From Acidobacteriaceae bacterium (GTDB lineage: Bacteria; Acidobacteriota; Terriglobia; Terriglobales; Acidobacteriaceae), in contig JARLFX010000077.1 of NCBI GenBank assembly GCA_031296355.1, positions 1-64,000 on the forward strand: DNA of 64,000 bases, in the 5' to 3' direction. The notes below the pieces were generated by a model, which did not search any database, had not been told where the DNA came from, and saw nothing but the letters and a program-made list of their open reading frames with translations. The position numbers were made by a program, and so were the translations under genes. Positions within the stretch are counted from its first letter, which is position 1, and the number at the start of each line of letters is the position of its first letter. Positions 51,860 to 59,897 of the stretch are shown here, piece by piece.

Positions 51860-52300
51860 TTATGTCTCGCTGGTGTTCTTGGTCGATGGTCTGCCCCCCA
51901 TCCGTGCATTCTTGCGTATTGCTTTTAATTTCTTGGCTGAGACGACCCCTTTGGTTGCTCGTCCGCCGGCGGCGGCACGGTCTTTCAGAATCACGGTCTG
52001 CCAAACCCCACACTCCGAATCGCTCTCCGAGAGAGCTTTGTATCCACCCTTCGCCGCAAACTTTCTCGCATCCGCTGAACCATCGATCCACAAGATCTGA
52101 GATGGTTGCACACGCTCATCGAAGCCGGCTCCGATCAGAAGCACTGGTTTACTATCGTTGGACCAGGCCGGATCGTCGGAAAGACGTGCGGGAACCGGTT
52201 TGCCGCCTCGGATGGTAGCTAAGACATAATGCGTCATACTTGCTGTGCCCTTCTGTATTAGGCGCTTATTGCCAGTAGACCATAGTTCGACTCCGTTCAT
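51860..52300 (-). CDS. Hypothetical protein, 146 aa
   Basis: The frame starts at ATG 52300; ATG 52237 (THYVLATIRGG) is an alternative, and neither has a clear ribosome site. There is no signal peptide. The C-terminus is basic and Lys/Arg-rich (SAKKLKAIRKNARMGGRPSTK), similar to tails of many small plasmid or phage-borne proteins and possibly nucleic-acid binding. The centre has ILWIDGSADARKFAAKGG. I do not recognise the family. It is convergent with the outer-membrane barrel gene and marks the change to minus-strand genes. Confidence 0.45.
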   Translation of the reverse strand: MNGVELWSTGNKRLIQKGTASMTHYVLATIRGGKPVPARLSDDPAWSNDSKPVLLIGAGFDERVQPSQILWIDGSADARKFAAKGGYKALSESDSECGVWQTVILKDRAAAGGRATKGVVSAKKLKAIRKNARMGGRPSTKNTSET

Positions 52301-52475
52301 TATTGATAAATCACCACCTGCTTTATGATCGCAGTGGCCCGCGCCATTCCCCGCACGTCTTCGGTCACAGGCGCTAATGTAGAAATATCAATATCCAGAA
52401 TGCCTGACAAGACGGGAGGGAGCGGCGCTCCGGACTGCCAGAGACCGAAGTGGAATTAGGGGGAATAATGACATC

Positions 52476-53000
52476 TTATTTTGCGGAATTCTGCGGAGGC
52501 GTGATTGTGGCGGCTAAGGTTGGACGAACTAAACTGCCGGGAGAGAGCTTCTCTTGTTCCATCCACGCCTGGGCTTGCTTATCGACCTCAACTTCGTCAC
52601 GACTATGAAGAATGATGTGCGCGAGCTCATGGGCGACGATGTGCTCCGGTGAAACAAGAGTGTCAGGGTGTATAAGCCGCCAACCCCGGATCACCGTTAT
52701 ATTCTTGTCTATATCTGTTTCGCCGTAGTGTTCTCCCGGCTCATTATTAAGCCCGGCTTTCTGAAGAAATATTTTCCATGTGGACTCGTCGCATACGATC
52801 ACGAAATGCCAGCCCGTAGCTGGATGCGGGTAGACCGTGGCCATGCGCATGAACGCCTGAACCTCGGCTTTACAGGTATCGGATGCCGTCTGACCCGGCT
52901 TCGAGAAGTCTGTTGCGACGGAGACGGTATTTTGAGCAAGAGTCTGGGCTGAAAGATAAAGGAATAAGCCAAGAGAGAAAACGGCTCTGAGAACTGACAT
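52476..53000 (-). CDS. Small secreted zincin-like metallopeptidase
   Basis: This 174-residue protein has a signal peptide (VFSLGLFLYLSAQTLAQ). The motif HELAHIILHSRDEVEVDKQA near residue 123 is a zinc-binding HExxH followed by an Asp/Glu-rich helix, as in small zincins of the DUF955/M78-like or SprT-like type; here the protein is exported. Two Cys (DTCKAEV, IVCDE) may form a disulfide. Length is short for a protease. It stands alone on the minus strand near conjugation genes. Substrate is unknown; cell-wall or surface-protein processing is one possibility. Confidence 0.65.
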   Translation of the reverse strand: MSVLRAVFSLGLFLYLSAQTLAQNTVSVATDFSKPGQTASDTCKAEVQAFMRMATVYPHPATGWHFVIVCDESTWKIFLQKAGLNNEPGEHYGETDIDKNITVIRGWRLIHPDTLVSPEHIVAHELAHIILHSRDEVEVDKQAQAWMEQEKLSPGSLVRPTLAATITPPQNSAK

Positions 53001-53294
53001 GTGACGTCTCCGGTATTAACGTGCCATAGACAGCGGAGGCGTCGCATACAGCTATTACGGCTATAATATCAAATATGCAGAAAGCGTACGAGGGAAGGAC
53101 GAGGTGCTAAATTGCCCACACTATGAACGAGAGGGCACCAAGGAAACTGCTCCTATACGCCACGCTCGGGCCTGTGTGACGTAACGGCAGAGACGCAGTA
53201 GCGGCTTAGTCAGACGCTGTGAATTGAGAAGTGGCGCGAAGTTGTAACGACTGAGGTGAAAACGGCGAAGCACGGTACTCAAGGAGCGGAGGAC
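53001..53294 (-). other. Spacer without recognisable content
   Basis: The 294 bases between the zincin and the small membrane-protein gene hold no credible gene, repeat or hairpin. They presumably contain the zincin promoter, but no good -35/-10 pair was found. Confidence 0.4.
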
Positions 53295-53399
53295 TCATCG
53301 AGAACCGAGGATGACCAGGATCAACAGTGCTGGAACCAGCAGCAGGCGGATCAATGGCAGCAAGGCGATTAGGATGCGGAGCTTTCTATTTGCGGTCAT
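53295..53399 (-). CDS. Small membrane protein, 34 aa
   Basis: ATG 53399 overlaps the stop of the upstream frame (ATGA). The product starts with a basic TANRKLR and then one hydrophobic helix (ILIALLPLIRLLLVPALLIL), ending LGSR. The stop-start overlap and the clean single-helix design suggest translational coupling with the upstream frame. Small hydrophobic proteins of this kind occur in conjugation gene clusters, but I cannot name a family. Confidence 0.4.
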   Translation of the reverse strand: MTANRKLRILIALLPLIRLLLVPALLILVILGSR

Positions 53400-53614
53400 G
53401 ATTCTATCCTCTCGATCTTCAGGGCGACTCCCGATCCCCCTGCACCGAGGGTTGAGGGGGCGGATGTCGCCGGAGAGAGGACTCCAGTTGCGCTCGGAGG
53501 CTTCAGAAACGGGCCAAGGGCAGCAGAAGTGCCAGCGTTTTCTGCTGGCACGCGGGCTGCGTCCGTTCCGTTCGCAAAGCGAGAAGAATACCGGCGCATG
53601 GGGAGAAACCGCAA
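53396..53614 (-). CDS. Hypothetical protein, up to 72 aa
   Basis: The frame begins at TTG 53614 or, more likely, ATG 53599 (RRYSSRFANG), without a clear ribosome site. It is rich in Ala, Ser, Pro and Gly (SAALGPFLKPPSATGVLSPA) and ends VALKIERIES, with its stop overlapping the start of the 34-aa gene. It may be the end of a larger lost gene, since the frame stays open upstream to about 53700. A 108-residue antisense frame over the same bases is less credible. Confidence 0.3.
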   Translation of the reverse strand: MRFLPMRRYSSRFANGTDAARVPAENAGTSAALGPFLKPPSATGVLSPATSAPSTLGAGGSGVALKIERIES

Positions 53615-53812
53615 ATCAAGGTCCGCTTGCCGGTTGATACGGGGCGATACGGCAGGAGAGTGGAAGTGCTGATGTATCCTACCCAGGTCACGCTCTCATC
53701 TTAGAAACGCTGTGCCTGTGTATCAGCGGCCTGTAAGCCGGTCGATTGCATTATCTCGAATGGCTATGGCGAAATTTCTCAGAGATCAGCTCTGGGAATG
53801 AAAAAACCGCAA

Positions 53813-55060
53813 CTATTCATTCAACAGCGGAATGGATTTCATATGTGCGGTCAACTGTAGGCGTGTTTCTCGATCTAGAGGAAGCTCTTTCTGAAGCTTC
53901 GGCCACGAGACCATCACATTTTCCGCGGTCTCGCGAGCCGTTTGCAGCACAAGCTCAGTTGGAACCTGCGCCTTTTGCGCAAAGCGTCTCAGCAGGTCTG
54001 AATTCAACCGACTCGGGACTTTTTCTTTCGCAATGGATAGCGCCAACCGATGGTCAGCGATGTAACGAATGGTCGATACAAAATCGTATGCTGGGGAAAG
54101 CTGAGGCATTTTCCCATCGGGATAGATAAGTGACCAATTTTTCAGATGCATGTCGTTGTTCCCGATCGCTGCATTGAAGATAAGCCTGCGGACAAACTCT
54201 GTGAACTGTTGCTGATCCATGAGGCGCCATATATCGGCCGCAATGTTGGTATAGCTGTAGTTACGGTATTTTGCCTCTGGAAACTGTCCATAGATCTGGT
54301 TGAAATCTTCGATGTGAACTCGCTTGCCTTTCGCAGCTCTATCGAATCGCTTGATATAGTAGGCATTTCCCTTGAATTGTTTCCACGGGTCTGGAATGTT
54401 TTCGATTTCTTTGAGGGGAATAAGACCCATCTCCGGCACATCGATGCCGATCTCACGCGCAAAATGCATCATCGAGTATTCATTCTCGGGCAGATGCGGA
54501 TATGCAAGGGACGGCAGTTTCACAATCCAGTGTCCGCCCATGCTTGACGCTGGAATGGAAAGCTGACGGTTCGGATTACCGATGGCGGAGAGCTTCAACT
54601 GCACCCCGGCGAGGGAAAACCGCAAAACATCTTTGCCTACCTTGGTGCGAACTTTGGTGGGAGCATTCTGTGCGGGGGGAATCGTCCGTCCTTCTGTGTC
54701 ATGGACGGTCACGGCACCCGGCAGATCGTTGCCGAGGAGCCAGAGCAGGAAAAACTCCCTCTGTTCATTCACCTCGCCGTGTTCAGCGATGTATTGCCGC
54801 AGTTGTCCTTCTGGGAGGAGATTGGAAAAAAATGAAGGAAGCCGCCTTGTTACAGGCCGAATGTTGGTTCGTAGCTCCCGATATGCGTCATAGAAACTCA
54901 GACTCAGAACCGGCCGGTCCTGGTCAGCAATATAAGCATCGTCGAAGACAAAGAGATTCTGGTCGTTGGGCAGATTTGTGATCGTGCCCACGACTGTATC
55001 GGCAAGATGGACCTCCAGAACGGAAGGTCGGCTGGCGCTAATTGCTCTCTTCGTCGGCAT
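53813..55060 (-). CDS. hipA: HipA-like serine/threonine kinase toxin
   Basis: This 415-residue protein matches type II HipA toxins. It has an N-terminal subdomain (FDDAYIADQDRPVLSLSFYD, FFSNLLPEGQLRQYI), the HipA motif FSLAGVQLKLSA, HWIVKLPS with the ATP-binding Lys, and the catalytic/metal region NAAIGNNDMHLKNWSL with AYDFVST. HipA kinases phosphorylate translation factors such as glutamyl-tRNA synthetase and slow growth. The start overlaps the antitoxin gene by 23 bases, as usual for this operon. Near conjugation genes it probably stabilises the element. Length fits the family (about 440 residues). Confidence 0.93.
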   Translation of the reverse strand: MPTKRAISASRPSVLEVHLADTVVGTITNLPNDQNLFVFDDAYIADQDRPVLSLSFYDAYRELRTNIRPVTRRLPSFFSNLLPEGQLRQYIAEHGEVNEQREFFLLWLLGNDLPGAVTVHDTEGRTIPPAQNAPTKVRTKVGKDVLRFSLAGVQLKLSAIGNPNRQLSIPASSMGGHWIVKLPSLAYPHLPENEYSMMHFAREIGIDVPEMGLIPLKEIENIPDPWKQFKGNAYYIKRFDRAAKGKRVHIEDFNQIYGQFPEAKYRNYSYTNIAADIWRLMDQQQFTEFVRRLIFNAAIGNNDMHLKNWSLIYPDGKMPQLSPAYDFVSTIRYIADHRLALSIAKEKVPSRLNSDLLRRFAQKAQVPTELVLQTARETAENVMVSWPKLQKELPLDRETRLQLTAHMKSIPLLNE

Positions 55061-55355
55061 CTTCCGGCACTCCGCCTACCAGGGATGAACTGCTTTCGTC
55101 AGGCAACTCCGTACGGCCTTGATCGGCGGCGTGTTCAATGAGGGCTTGAACCGCCGGCACAAGATGTTTGGGAACGAGCAGGGGTTCAAGATCCAAGATG
55201 CGCGCCATTTCCAGCAGCGTGGACACGCGGAGATCGCCACCTCGCTCAATTCGAGAGATGGAACTCTGCGGCTGTCCGAGAGCTTTCCCCAGCTCTGTCT
55301 GGCTTATCCCTCGCGTCTCACGTGCCTTCCGAATTTGATCTTGAATATATGTCAT
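55038..55355 (-). CDS. hipB: HipB-like antitoxin (XRE helix-turn-helix)
   Basis: The 105 residues hold a Cro/CI-type helix-turn-helix (about 12-60: GISQTELGKALGQPQSSISR, STLLEMARILDLEPLLVP) and an acidic disordered tail (ELPDESSSSLVG, EDADEESN), typical of antitoxins that bind and shield HipA. The tail overlaps the hipA start. It should bind the inverted repeat at its own start and repress the operon together with HipA. Confidence 0.92.
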   Translation of the reverse strand: MTYIQDQIRKARETRGISQTELGKALGQPQSSISRIERGGDLRVSTLLEMARILDLEPLLVPKHLVPAVQALIEHAADQGRTELPDESSSSLVGGVPEDADEESN

Positions 55356-55384
55356 ATGATATGTCTATATAGAAATATATCATA
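55355..55384 (-). promoter_or_regulatory. hipBA operator/promoter
   Basis: TATGATAT (55355-55362) and ATATCATA (55377-55384) form perfect 8-bp arms separated by 14 bases in an A/T-rich stretch at the antitoxin start codon. This is the expected position for HipB autoregulation. The further 256 bases up to 55640 show no gene I can support. Confidence 0.65.
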
Positions 55385-55640
55385 AAACATATACAAAACT
55401 GTGAGTACGACGGATGCAGTGGAATCTATGGGATTTCGAGGGGGAGTCGGGCCCACAGCGGCTTGGCAGCGGTGAAGTAAGGCACGGAGAACCGCGACGT
55501 GAGCAAGGCGTCGGCGCTTGACTTCGCCAAAGCTCAAAATCTGGTCGTAAATGCCAGTTTAGAACAAGCTACGGCAGTGAAAATTGCGCCGAGTGCGGGC
55601 CTTGGGTTGGGCCTGTAAAGGCTGCAACATTGCCTACAAT

Positions 55641-56327
55641 TCAGTGAGCGCCAGTGGCAATGGATGCAAGCCGTTCTTGGATGAGCGGAACTCGTCCGTC
55701 ATCAAGAACGAATCCAGGTAGCACATCAAGGAACCGAGGCTCCGCCAGAAGAGTCTTTGCTGCTTGAGCCAGATAATCTCGAACGTCCTGCGACGATTTC
55801 GCAATTTCATGAACCACGGTCTCTCGCCCTTCAATGACTGCAACAAAGTCTTCCAGATCGTGACTGGCCTGAAAATCCATCTTGCCGCGTCCACTAAAGG
55901 CTTCCATCTTGGTTGCCAGGAAAAAGGGCGCAGTGATGACGCGGATAGATGTTCTACCCGGCAGAGTCAATGTGGACGCATGGCGCAGCGCCGGCTCGTA
56001 CCAGATATTCGTGAACCCCAGCACCTCTTTGTTCAAGGCCAGTACGTCCAGCGTCAATGTGCCGTTGTGCCATCGGCAAGTGAGAGGTTCTTCCCCCTGA
56101 TCTTCGGTGAAGTGGGCCTGCCGCAACCGCTCCGAGAAGGCGATGTAATCGGCATAGGTGATGATCTCGGCGATCACATCGACATCGATTGTACCGCGTA
56201 TAGGAGCGGCGGCTTTGTCGGTAATCAAAAGGCCCAACGTGACGCCGCCGACAAATACGATCTCATCGAGAAAAGGAGTGAGTTTACGCACTGCGTCTTC
56301 GAGCAGAGGCAGGTTTGGATCAGGCAT
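55641..56327 (-). CDS. AbiEii-like nucleotidyltransferase
   Basis: ATG 56327 follows AAGGAG by 6 bases and overlaps the upstream stop by 8; frames further upstream are not real. The 228 residues have VFVGGVTLGLLITD followed by RGTIDVDVIAE, the GG...T-x-D-x-D pattern of the nucleotidyltransferase fold as in AbiEii/MenT-type toxins. LTLDVLALNKE carries a third acidic strand. VITAPFFLATKMEAFSGRG, KDFQ-like and HDLEDFVAVIEGRE are usual later motifs. Such enzymes modify tRNA and act as toxins or in phage abortive infection. The partner gene upstream would be the antitoxin. Confidence 0.78.
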   Translation of the reverse strand: MPDPNLPLLEDAVRKLTPFLDEIVFVGGVTLGLLITDKAAAPIRGTIDVDVIAEIITYADYIAFSERLRQAHFTEDQGEEPLTCRWHNGTLTLDVLALNKEVLGFTNIWYEPALRHASTLTLPGRTSIRVITAPFFLATKMEAFSGRGKMDFQASHDLEDFVAVIEGRETVVHEIAKSSQDVRDYLAQAAKTLLAEPRFLDVLPGFVLDDGRVPLIQERLASIATGAH

Positions 56328-56829
56328 TAATCTCCTTTTTAAGAAGTTCGATTGCCAAGTTGCGTTCCCGTGTTCTGCCGCTGCGGATGGCGTCCGAAAG
56401 CGCGAGCACGCCGTAAAACCTGGAATCGAGTAGAGCGGCTTTGGGTGCTCCTTTATAGAGAGGCGTGATCGAGATTCCCCGGACCTTTCCCTCCGCATAC
56501 GGCCAGACCGTGGGCGGCTCCCCATCTTCGAGAAGGCGCGACTTCAAGGGCTCCGCAGCAGCGGCCGTGGGCACTCCGCGCACCAGAGACCCTCTGGCGG
56601 GAGGAAAAACATACTTTAATCCATGCCCTAGGAATTCGAGAAGTGCAGACCGGTTCACCCGCTTTTCGGTGCTGGATAGGTAGAGTAGCCCCGAATCCAC
56701 GCAGCGTTTCAGCGCTTTGGAGACCTCCGAAGGAGAGATAAAGAGGCTTGCCGCCAGTTCCTTTGACGGAAGATTCGGCTCGTCCTGGATAGCGAGTTTG
56801 AGGAGAAGCGCAATGTCCTGACCTTGCAT
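56320..56829 (-). CDS. Winged-helix protein, likely AbiEi-like antitoxin
   Basis: ATG 56829 is taken as the start; TTG 56850 is also open and neither has a convincing ribosome site. About 169 residues begin with a winged helix-turn-helix (DIALLLKLAIQDEPNLPSKE, LFISPSEVSKALKRCVDSG, LLYLSS). A region with RGSLVRGVPTAAAAEPLKSR and a helical end (ERNLAIELLKKEINA) follows. It overlaps the nucleotidyltransferase gene by 8 bases, so the two are one unit. AbiE antitoxins also pair a winged helix with a C-terminal domain, so this role is likely but inferred from context. Confidence 0.65.
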   Translation of the reverse strand: MQGQDIALLLKLAIQDEPNLPSKELAASLFISPSEVSKALKRCVDSGLLYLSSTEKRVNRSALLEFLGHGLKYVFPPARGSLVRGVPTAAAAEPLKSRLLEDGEPPTVWPYAEGKVRGISITPLYKGAPKAALLDSRFYGVLALSDAIRSGRTRERNLAIELLKKEINA

Positions 56830-56850
56830 AGTGCCATTGTAATCCTGCAA

Positions 56851-56865
56851 TTTCCATTTTGGAAA
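56851..56865 (-). promoter_or_regulatory. Small inverted repeat upstream of the AbiE-like pair
   Basis: TTTCC-ATTTT-GGAAA is a 5+5 dyad directly upstream of the winged-helix gene, followed by a further TGGAAA half-site (56868-56873). It is a plausible autoregulatory site. The 250 bases up to the SSB terminator show nothing else. Confidence 0.35.
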
Positions 56866-57076
56866 CTGGAAATTATCGCAACTTTGCTCCAGGATCTGGT
56901 CTCCACGGCTGGATGGAAAGTACTTCGCTGAATTCTACCCTGACCACAAGAAGACCGCGGTGTTTCTGTAGAAGATGTACACCAAGCAGGATGCTGATGC
57001 CTAACCACCGAATAGCAACAAATCAGGCCAAAGGACCTGGCGGCGGATCCCAGTCCTGCTGCAGCTCAAGAGAAAA

Positions 57077-57097
57077 GGGGCAGCCTAAAGCTGCCCC
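57077..57097 (-). terminator. Intrinsic terminator after ssb
   Basis: GGGGCAGC (57077-57084) and GCTGCCCC (57090-57097) form a perfect 8-bp stem with a 5-base loop. On the minus strand it is followed by TTTTCT. It lies 22 bases after the ssb stop. Confidence 0.85.
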
Positions 57098-57118
57098 CGT
57101 GAAAGGTGGTGAGTTGGG

Positions 57119-57535
57119 CTAAATGGCAGATTCCTCGTCAAGCGGTCCACTATGTGCACCGCCGTATGTCTCACTCTCCTCGGTAGTTCTCGGACCACCG
57201 AGCATCTCCAGGTCAGTGACAATAATGTCAAGCGCACAGCGGTTTTGGCCCGTCTCCTTATCCTTCCAAAGACGGCTTTGTAACCTCCCCTCGATATAGA
57301 TTTTGCTTCCTTTATGGAGATACTGCTTTGCGAGGTCAGCGAGACCGGCCCACATAATAACGTGATGCCATTCTGTGCGTTCGTTGTACTCACCGGTTTC
57401 GGAGTTCTTAAAGCGTTCAGTGGTTGCAATGGACAGTGTAGCGACGGGAGTGCCCTTGTTTGCGGTGTAGCGGATCTCCGGCTCATCGCCGAGATTTCCG
57501 AGAATGGTGACCTTGTTGATTGTGCCTTTTGCCAT
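57119..57535 (-). CDS. ssb: Single-stranded DNA-binding protein
   Basis: ATG 57535 (AKGTINKVTILGNLG) is the natural family start; the frame is open 19 codons further but without support. The 138 residues form one OB fold: PEIRYTANKGTPVATLSIAT, EWHHVIMWAGLADLAKQYLH, GSKIYIEGRLQSRLWKDKETG, with a degenerate acidic tail ending LDEESAI instead of the DDDIPF type. It is shorter than chromosomal SSB (about 160-180). Mobile-element SSBs coat the transferred strand; its position in the transfer gene cluster supports that role. Confidence 0.92.
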   Translation of the reverse strand: MAKGTINKVTILGNLGDEPEIRYTANKGTPVATLSIATTERFKNSETGEYNERTEWHHVIMWAGLADLAKQYLHKGSKIYIEGRLQSRLWKDKETGQNRCALDIIVTDLEMLGGPRTTEESETYGGAHSGPLDEESAI

Positions 57536-57641
57536 GATGAGTGAGTGTGTCTTTGACCTTTCATTGAGATTGAATTGGTGGTTCCATCCCATGGATGGAT
57601 TGATACATGTCGATGTAAACGCCTTCGACCAGGCAGAAACT

Positions 57642-58226
57642 TTATTTCCTTGCGTGGTTTCTCAATACGGAAGCAACGTAACCATTGGTGTATCCGCGCT
57701 CATACGAACCGCTGTTGTAGACGGAGAGCGCATCGAGAATGGCTTGGTCCGGTGTGTTGCTATGTGCGAGAGCTCCACCGTAGATTTGTGCAAGTAAGGT
57801 TGCGCCGATAGTGATGTTGGTACACGGTTCGAGGAGTTGTTCGGGGCGAACACCAAAGCGAGGCCCGTTTTCGATGTTGATCTGCATCAATCCAACAGAG
57901 ACCGTGTAGCCGTGTGCGGCGAACCAATGCAGCCAGCGTAGTGCTTCGTCCTTGTCCTTCGGCTGACGGGAGAGTTCAATTCTGCTATGGCTATAGCCAA
58001 AGCGATGTGCCACTTGAATAGGCCGGTTGAGGCTGATGGCATTGATGTATAAGGCTGATTCCGTTGTCGCGACGGCAAGCATCGTATCAAAGGCCGCGCC
58101 TGGAGCGCAGCGGGCAACAACGGCTTGAAACTTGGCCGGAGTGAGTTGCGGGCTGCCGGTACTCGGTGATCCAGCATACAGAGGACTTGTGAGAGCTACG
58201 AGGATTGTGGCGAAGGTACGTTTCAT
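57642..58226 (-). CDS. VirB1/TrbN-like lytic transglycosylase
   Basis: ATG 58226 overlaps the upstream stop (ATGA). The 194 residues start with a signal peptide (TFATILVALTSPLYA). An SLT-type domain follows, with catalytic Glu in VATTESALYINA and the motifs HGYTVSVGLMQINIENG and ALSVYNSGS. It opens local gaps in peptidoglycan for the conjugation apparatus. Gene order and overlaps show it is part of the transfer operon. Confidence 0.9.
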   Translation of the reverse strand: MKRTFATILVALTSPLYAGSPSTGSPQLTPAKFQAVVARCAPGAAFDTMLAVATTESALYINAISLNRPIQVAHRFGYSHSRIELSRQPKDKDEALRWLHWFAAHGYTVSVGLMQINIENGPRFGVRPEQLLEPCTNITIGATLLAQIYGGALAHSNTPDQAILDALSVYNSGSYERGYTNGYVASVLRNHARK

Positions 58227-59392
58227 TGGTTCACCGCTGTAATTACGGGAACGCGGAACAGGCGCGACCATGCGCTCAGTGCCGCGGTTTGAATCCGTGG
58301 GATAGGTGTGCCCCGTGCCCAATAGTCGTTGGCTGTCCCGACGAGGATTGCCGGATGCTCAAACATCGAAGCAAGTACGGGGAAAACCAGGAGCTGTTCG
58401 TAGCAGATGAGTGGTGCAACCCGGTCCGTGCCGATAGTTATAGTTGCCGGACCGGCGTAGTTCAAAAGAACACCCCTACCGCTGACGGGCATCCACATGG
58501 CATATGGGATAGGCACTCGTTGTACGTAGGTGGCAACTTGCGCTCCGCGAACGATGAGGACATTGCTATAGTGATGCTGATCAGGCAGGGTCTGTTCGGC
58601 CCCAACGACAAGTATCTGTTTCCGTTTTCTTAAGGTATCGAATGTGTTCTGCCAGAGGATGTCAGTGGCGTCATTCCAATGTTTGACTACCGATTCAGGA
58701 AAGACGATGACCCGTGCGTCAGAATTGACAGCTTCGCGTTGGATGGTCTGGGCGTCAGCAAAAGCGGTGAAGGGGGAGGGGTCATCGAATCCGGACCCGC
58801 CAAATCTGGTATTAATACCACGCCATGCTTCAGGAGCGGCAGGAACTCCGGGAGCAGCGATGTAGCAAACCAGGGAGATGCAGAACGCGAATGCCAATGT
58901 TTGCAAGGGACGTTCAATCAGTGCAGCGAACAGGATCAGCGTGAAAATAATGCCGAACCATGCTGTGCCGGGGAAGAGGACGCCTGCGGCGGTAATCGGA
59001 TTGGCGATGCCAGTGGGAAGAAACGCAGAGACTGTTATCGCGATGGGGAGACCCCAGGAAAGCCGTATGGGGCCCACCGGGCGGAGGATGAGCCACGGTA
59101 GTGTGAGGATACCGATGACGGCGAACCAGAGAATAAGGGTATCGAGGGGATGGAAATTATTGCCGAAAAAGATGCTGGCTCCAGGCACAAGAGTCCAAGT
59201 GGCTCCAGCGTAGTAAGACGCGATTGCAGCAATAAAGTGATTGCGATGTGTTGCTCGCCGCAATAGGAGCGGTAGCGCCACAAGGAGTGCCAGTGTATCG
59301 ATGTGGCCGGACCAGGCAACATCCCCAATGGTGAAGCCAGCCGCAACGAACACCGGGATCGCGATATTAAAATGTCCATGCAGGTCGAGCAT
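58223..59392 (-). CDS. traB: TraB-like membrane nitrilase-fold protein (conjugation)
   Basis: ATG 59392 with AAGGAT 8 bases upstream is preferred; the frame is open to 59440. The 389 residues contain about seven membrane helices in the first half, then a CN-hydrolase domain with VIVFPESVVKHW (Glu), VVGAEQ and LICYEQ (Cys). This is the apolipoprotein N-acyltransferase architecture, used in conjugative elements as TraB. The arrangement TraG-TraF-TraB-transglycosylase matches IncP-like and ICE transfer modules, so this is not the housekeeping Lnt. It may modify the cyclic or lipidated pilin. Confidence 0.82.
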   Translation of the reverse strand: MLDLHGHFNIAIPVFVAAGFTIGDVAWSGHIDTLALLVALPLLLRRATHRNHFIAAIASYYAGATWTLVPGASIFFGNNFHPLDTLILWFAVIGILTLPWLILRPVGPIRLSWGLPIAITVSAFLPTGIANPITAAGVLFPGTAWFGIIFTLILFAALIERPLQTLAFAFCISLVCYIAAPGVPAAPEAWRGINTRFGGSGFDDPSPFTAFADAQTIQREAVNSDARVIVFPESVVKHWNDATDILWQNTFDTLRKRKQILVVGAEQTLPDQHHYSNVLIVRGAQVATYVQRVPIPYAMWMPVSGRGVLLNYAGPATITIGTDRVAPLICYEQLLVFPVLASMFEHPAILVGTANDYWARGTPIPRIQTAALSAWSRLFRVPVITAVNQ

Positions 59393-59897
59393 AAGAAATG
59401 ATCCTTGGAAGGGAGATGGGGCCAAAATACCGGCTGTCATAGCTCATGGGGTTGTAGGTCGAAATGACCCAGATAGTGCCGGGGGCAACCTGGTATGTTC
59501 CATCGGACATGGCTGACAGAGAGCGTCCACGGCCATCTTGTTTCGCTGCAATACTGCTTTTGAGTAGAGTCCCGTTGACGGAGATGCCCCAATGGCTGAC
59601 TGTAACTACGTCACCGGTCCGAGCAACGATTGGCTTTACGAGAGGTGCAAATCCATCTGGACACGCAATGCTGCGTTCACGATAGCCCCTGTCGTTAGCA
59701 AGAACTCCGTATGGCCCCGTCAGACAGAACGAGATGTAGGAGCCGTGTGCAGCGTCGGTGAGACGGTAGAGGCCGATAGGAACGGAGTCAGTTGCGTTCC
59801 AACGAAGCCCGCAATAAGCGGCGAGGCAGACGCCGCCCACTAAGGTTAATCCAAGCCCCGCTATGAGGCATAAAGGAGATTTTGATTTAGTGTCCAT
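59367..59897 (-). CDS. traF: TraF-like S26 peptidase (pilin maturation)
   Basis: This 176-residue protein has one N-terminal membrane helix (LIAGLGLTLVGGVCLAAYC). The S26 catalytic Ser lies in TDSVPIGLYRL and the Lys in PLVKPIVARTGDVV; TRY-FGP-like end (SRYFGPISLPRII) is also typical. TraF in IncP plasmids trims and circularises the pilin. It overlaps traG by 11 bases and traB by 26, indicating tight coupling. Confidence 0.92.
   Translation of the reverse strand: MDTKSKSPLCLIAGLGLTLVGGVCLAAYCGLRWNATDSVPIGLYRLTDAAHGSYISFCLTGPYGVLANDRGYRERSIACPDGFAPLVKPIVARTGDVVTVSHWGISVNGTLLKSSIAAKQDGRGRSLSAMSDGTYQVAPGTIWVISTYNPMSYDSRYFGPISLPRIISYARPAWTF

Noticed and set aside
53311..53637. 108-residue plus-strand gene
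   Set aside because: It overlaps antisense to the two coupled minus-strand frames and is Arg/Ser-rich with no start signal.
58223..59392. Housekeeping apolipoprotein N-acyltransferase (lnt)
   Set aside because: Its position overlapping traF and a transglycosylase gene, with traG just upstream, fits TraB of conjugative elements better.
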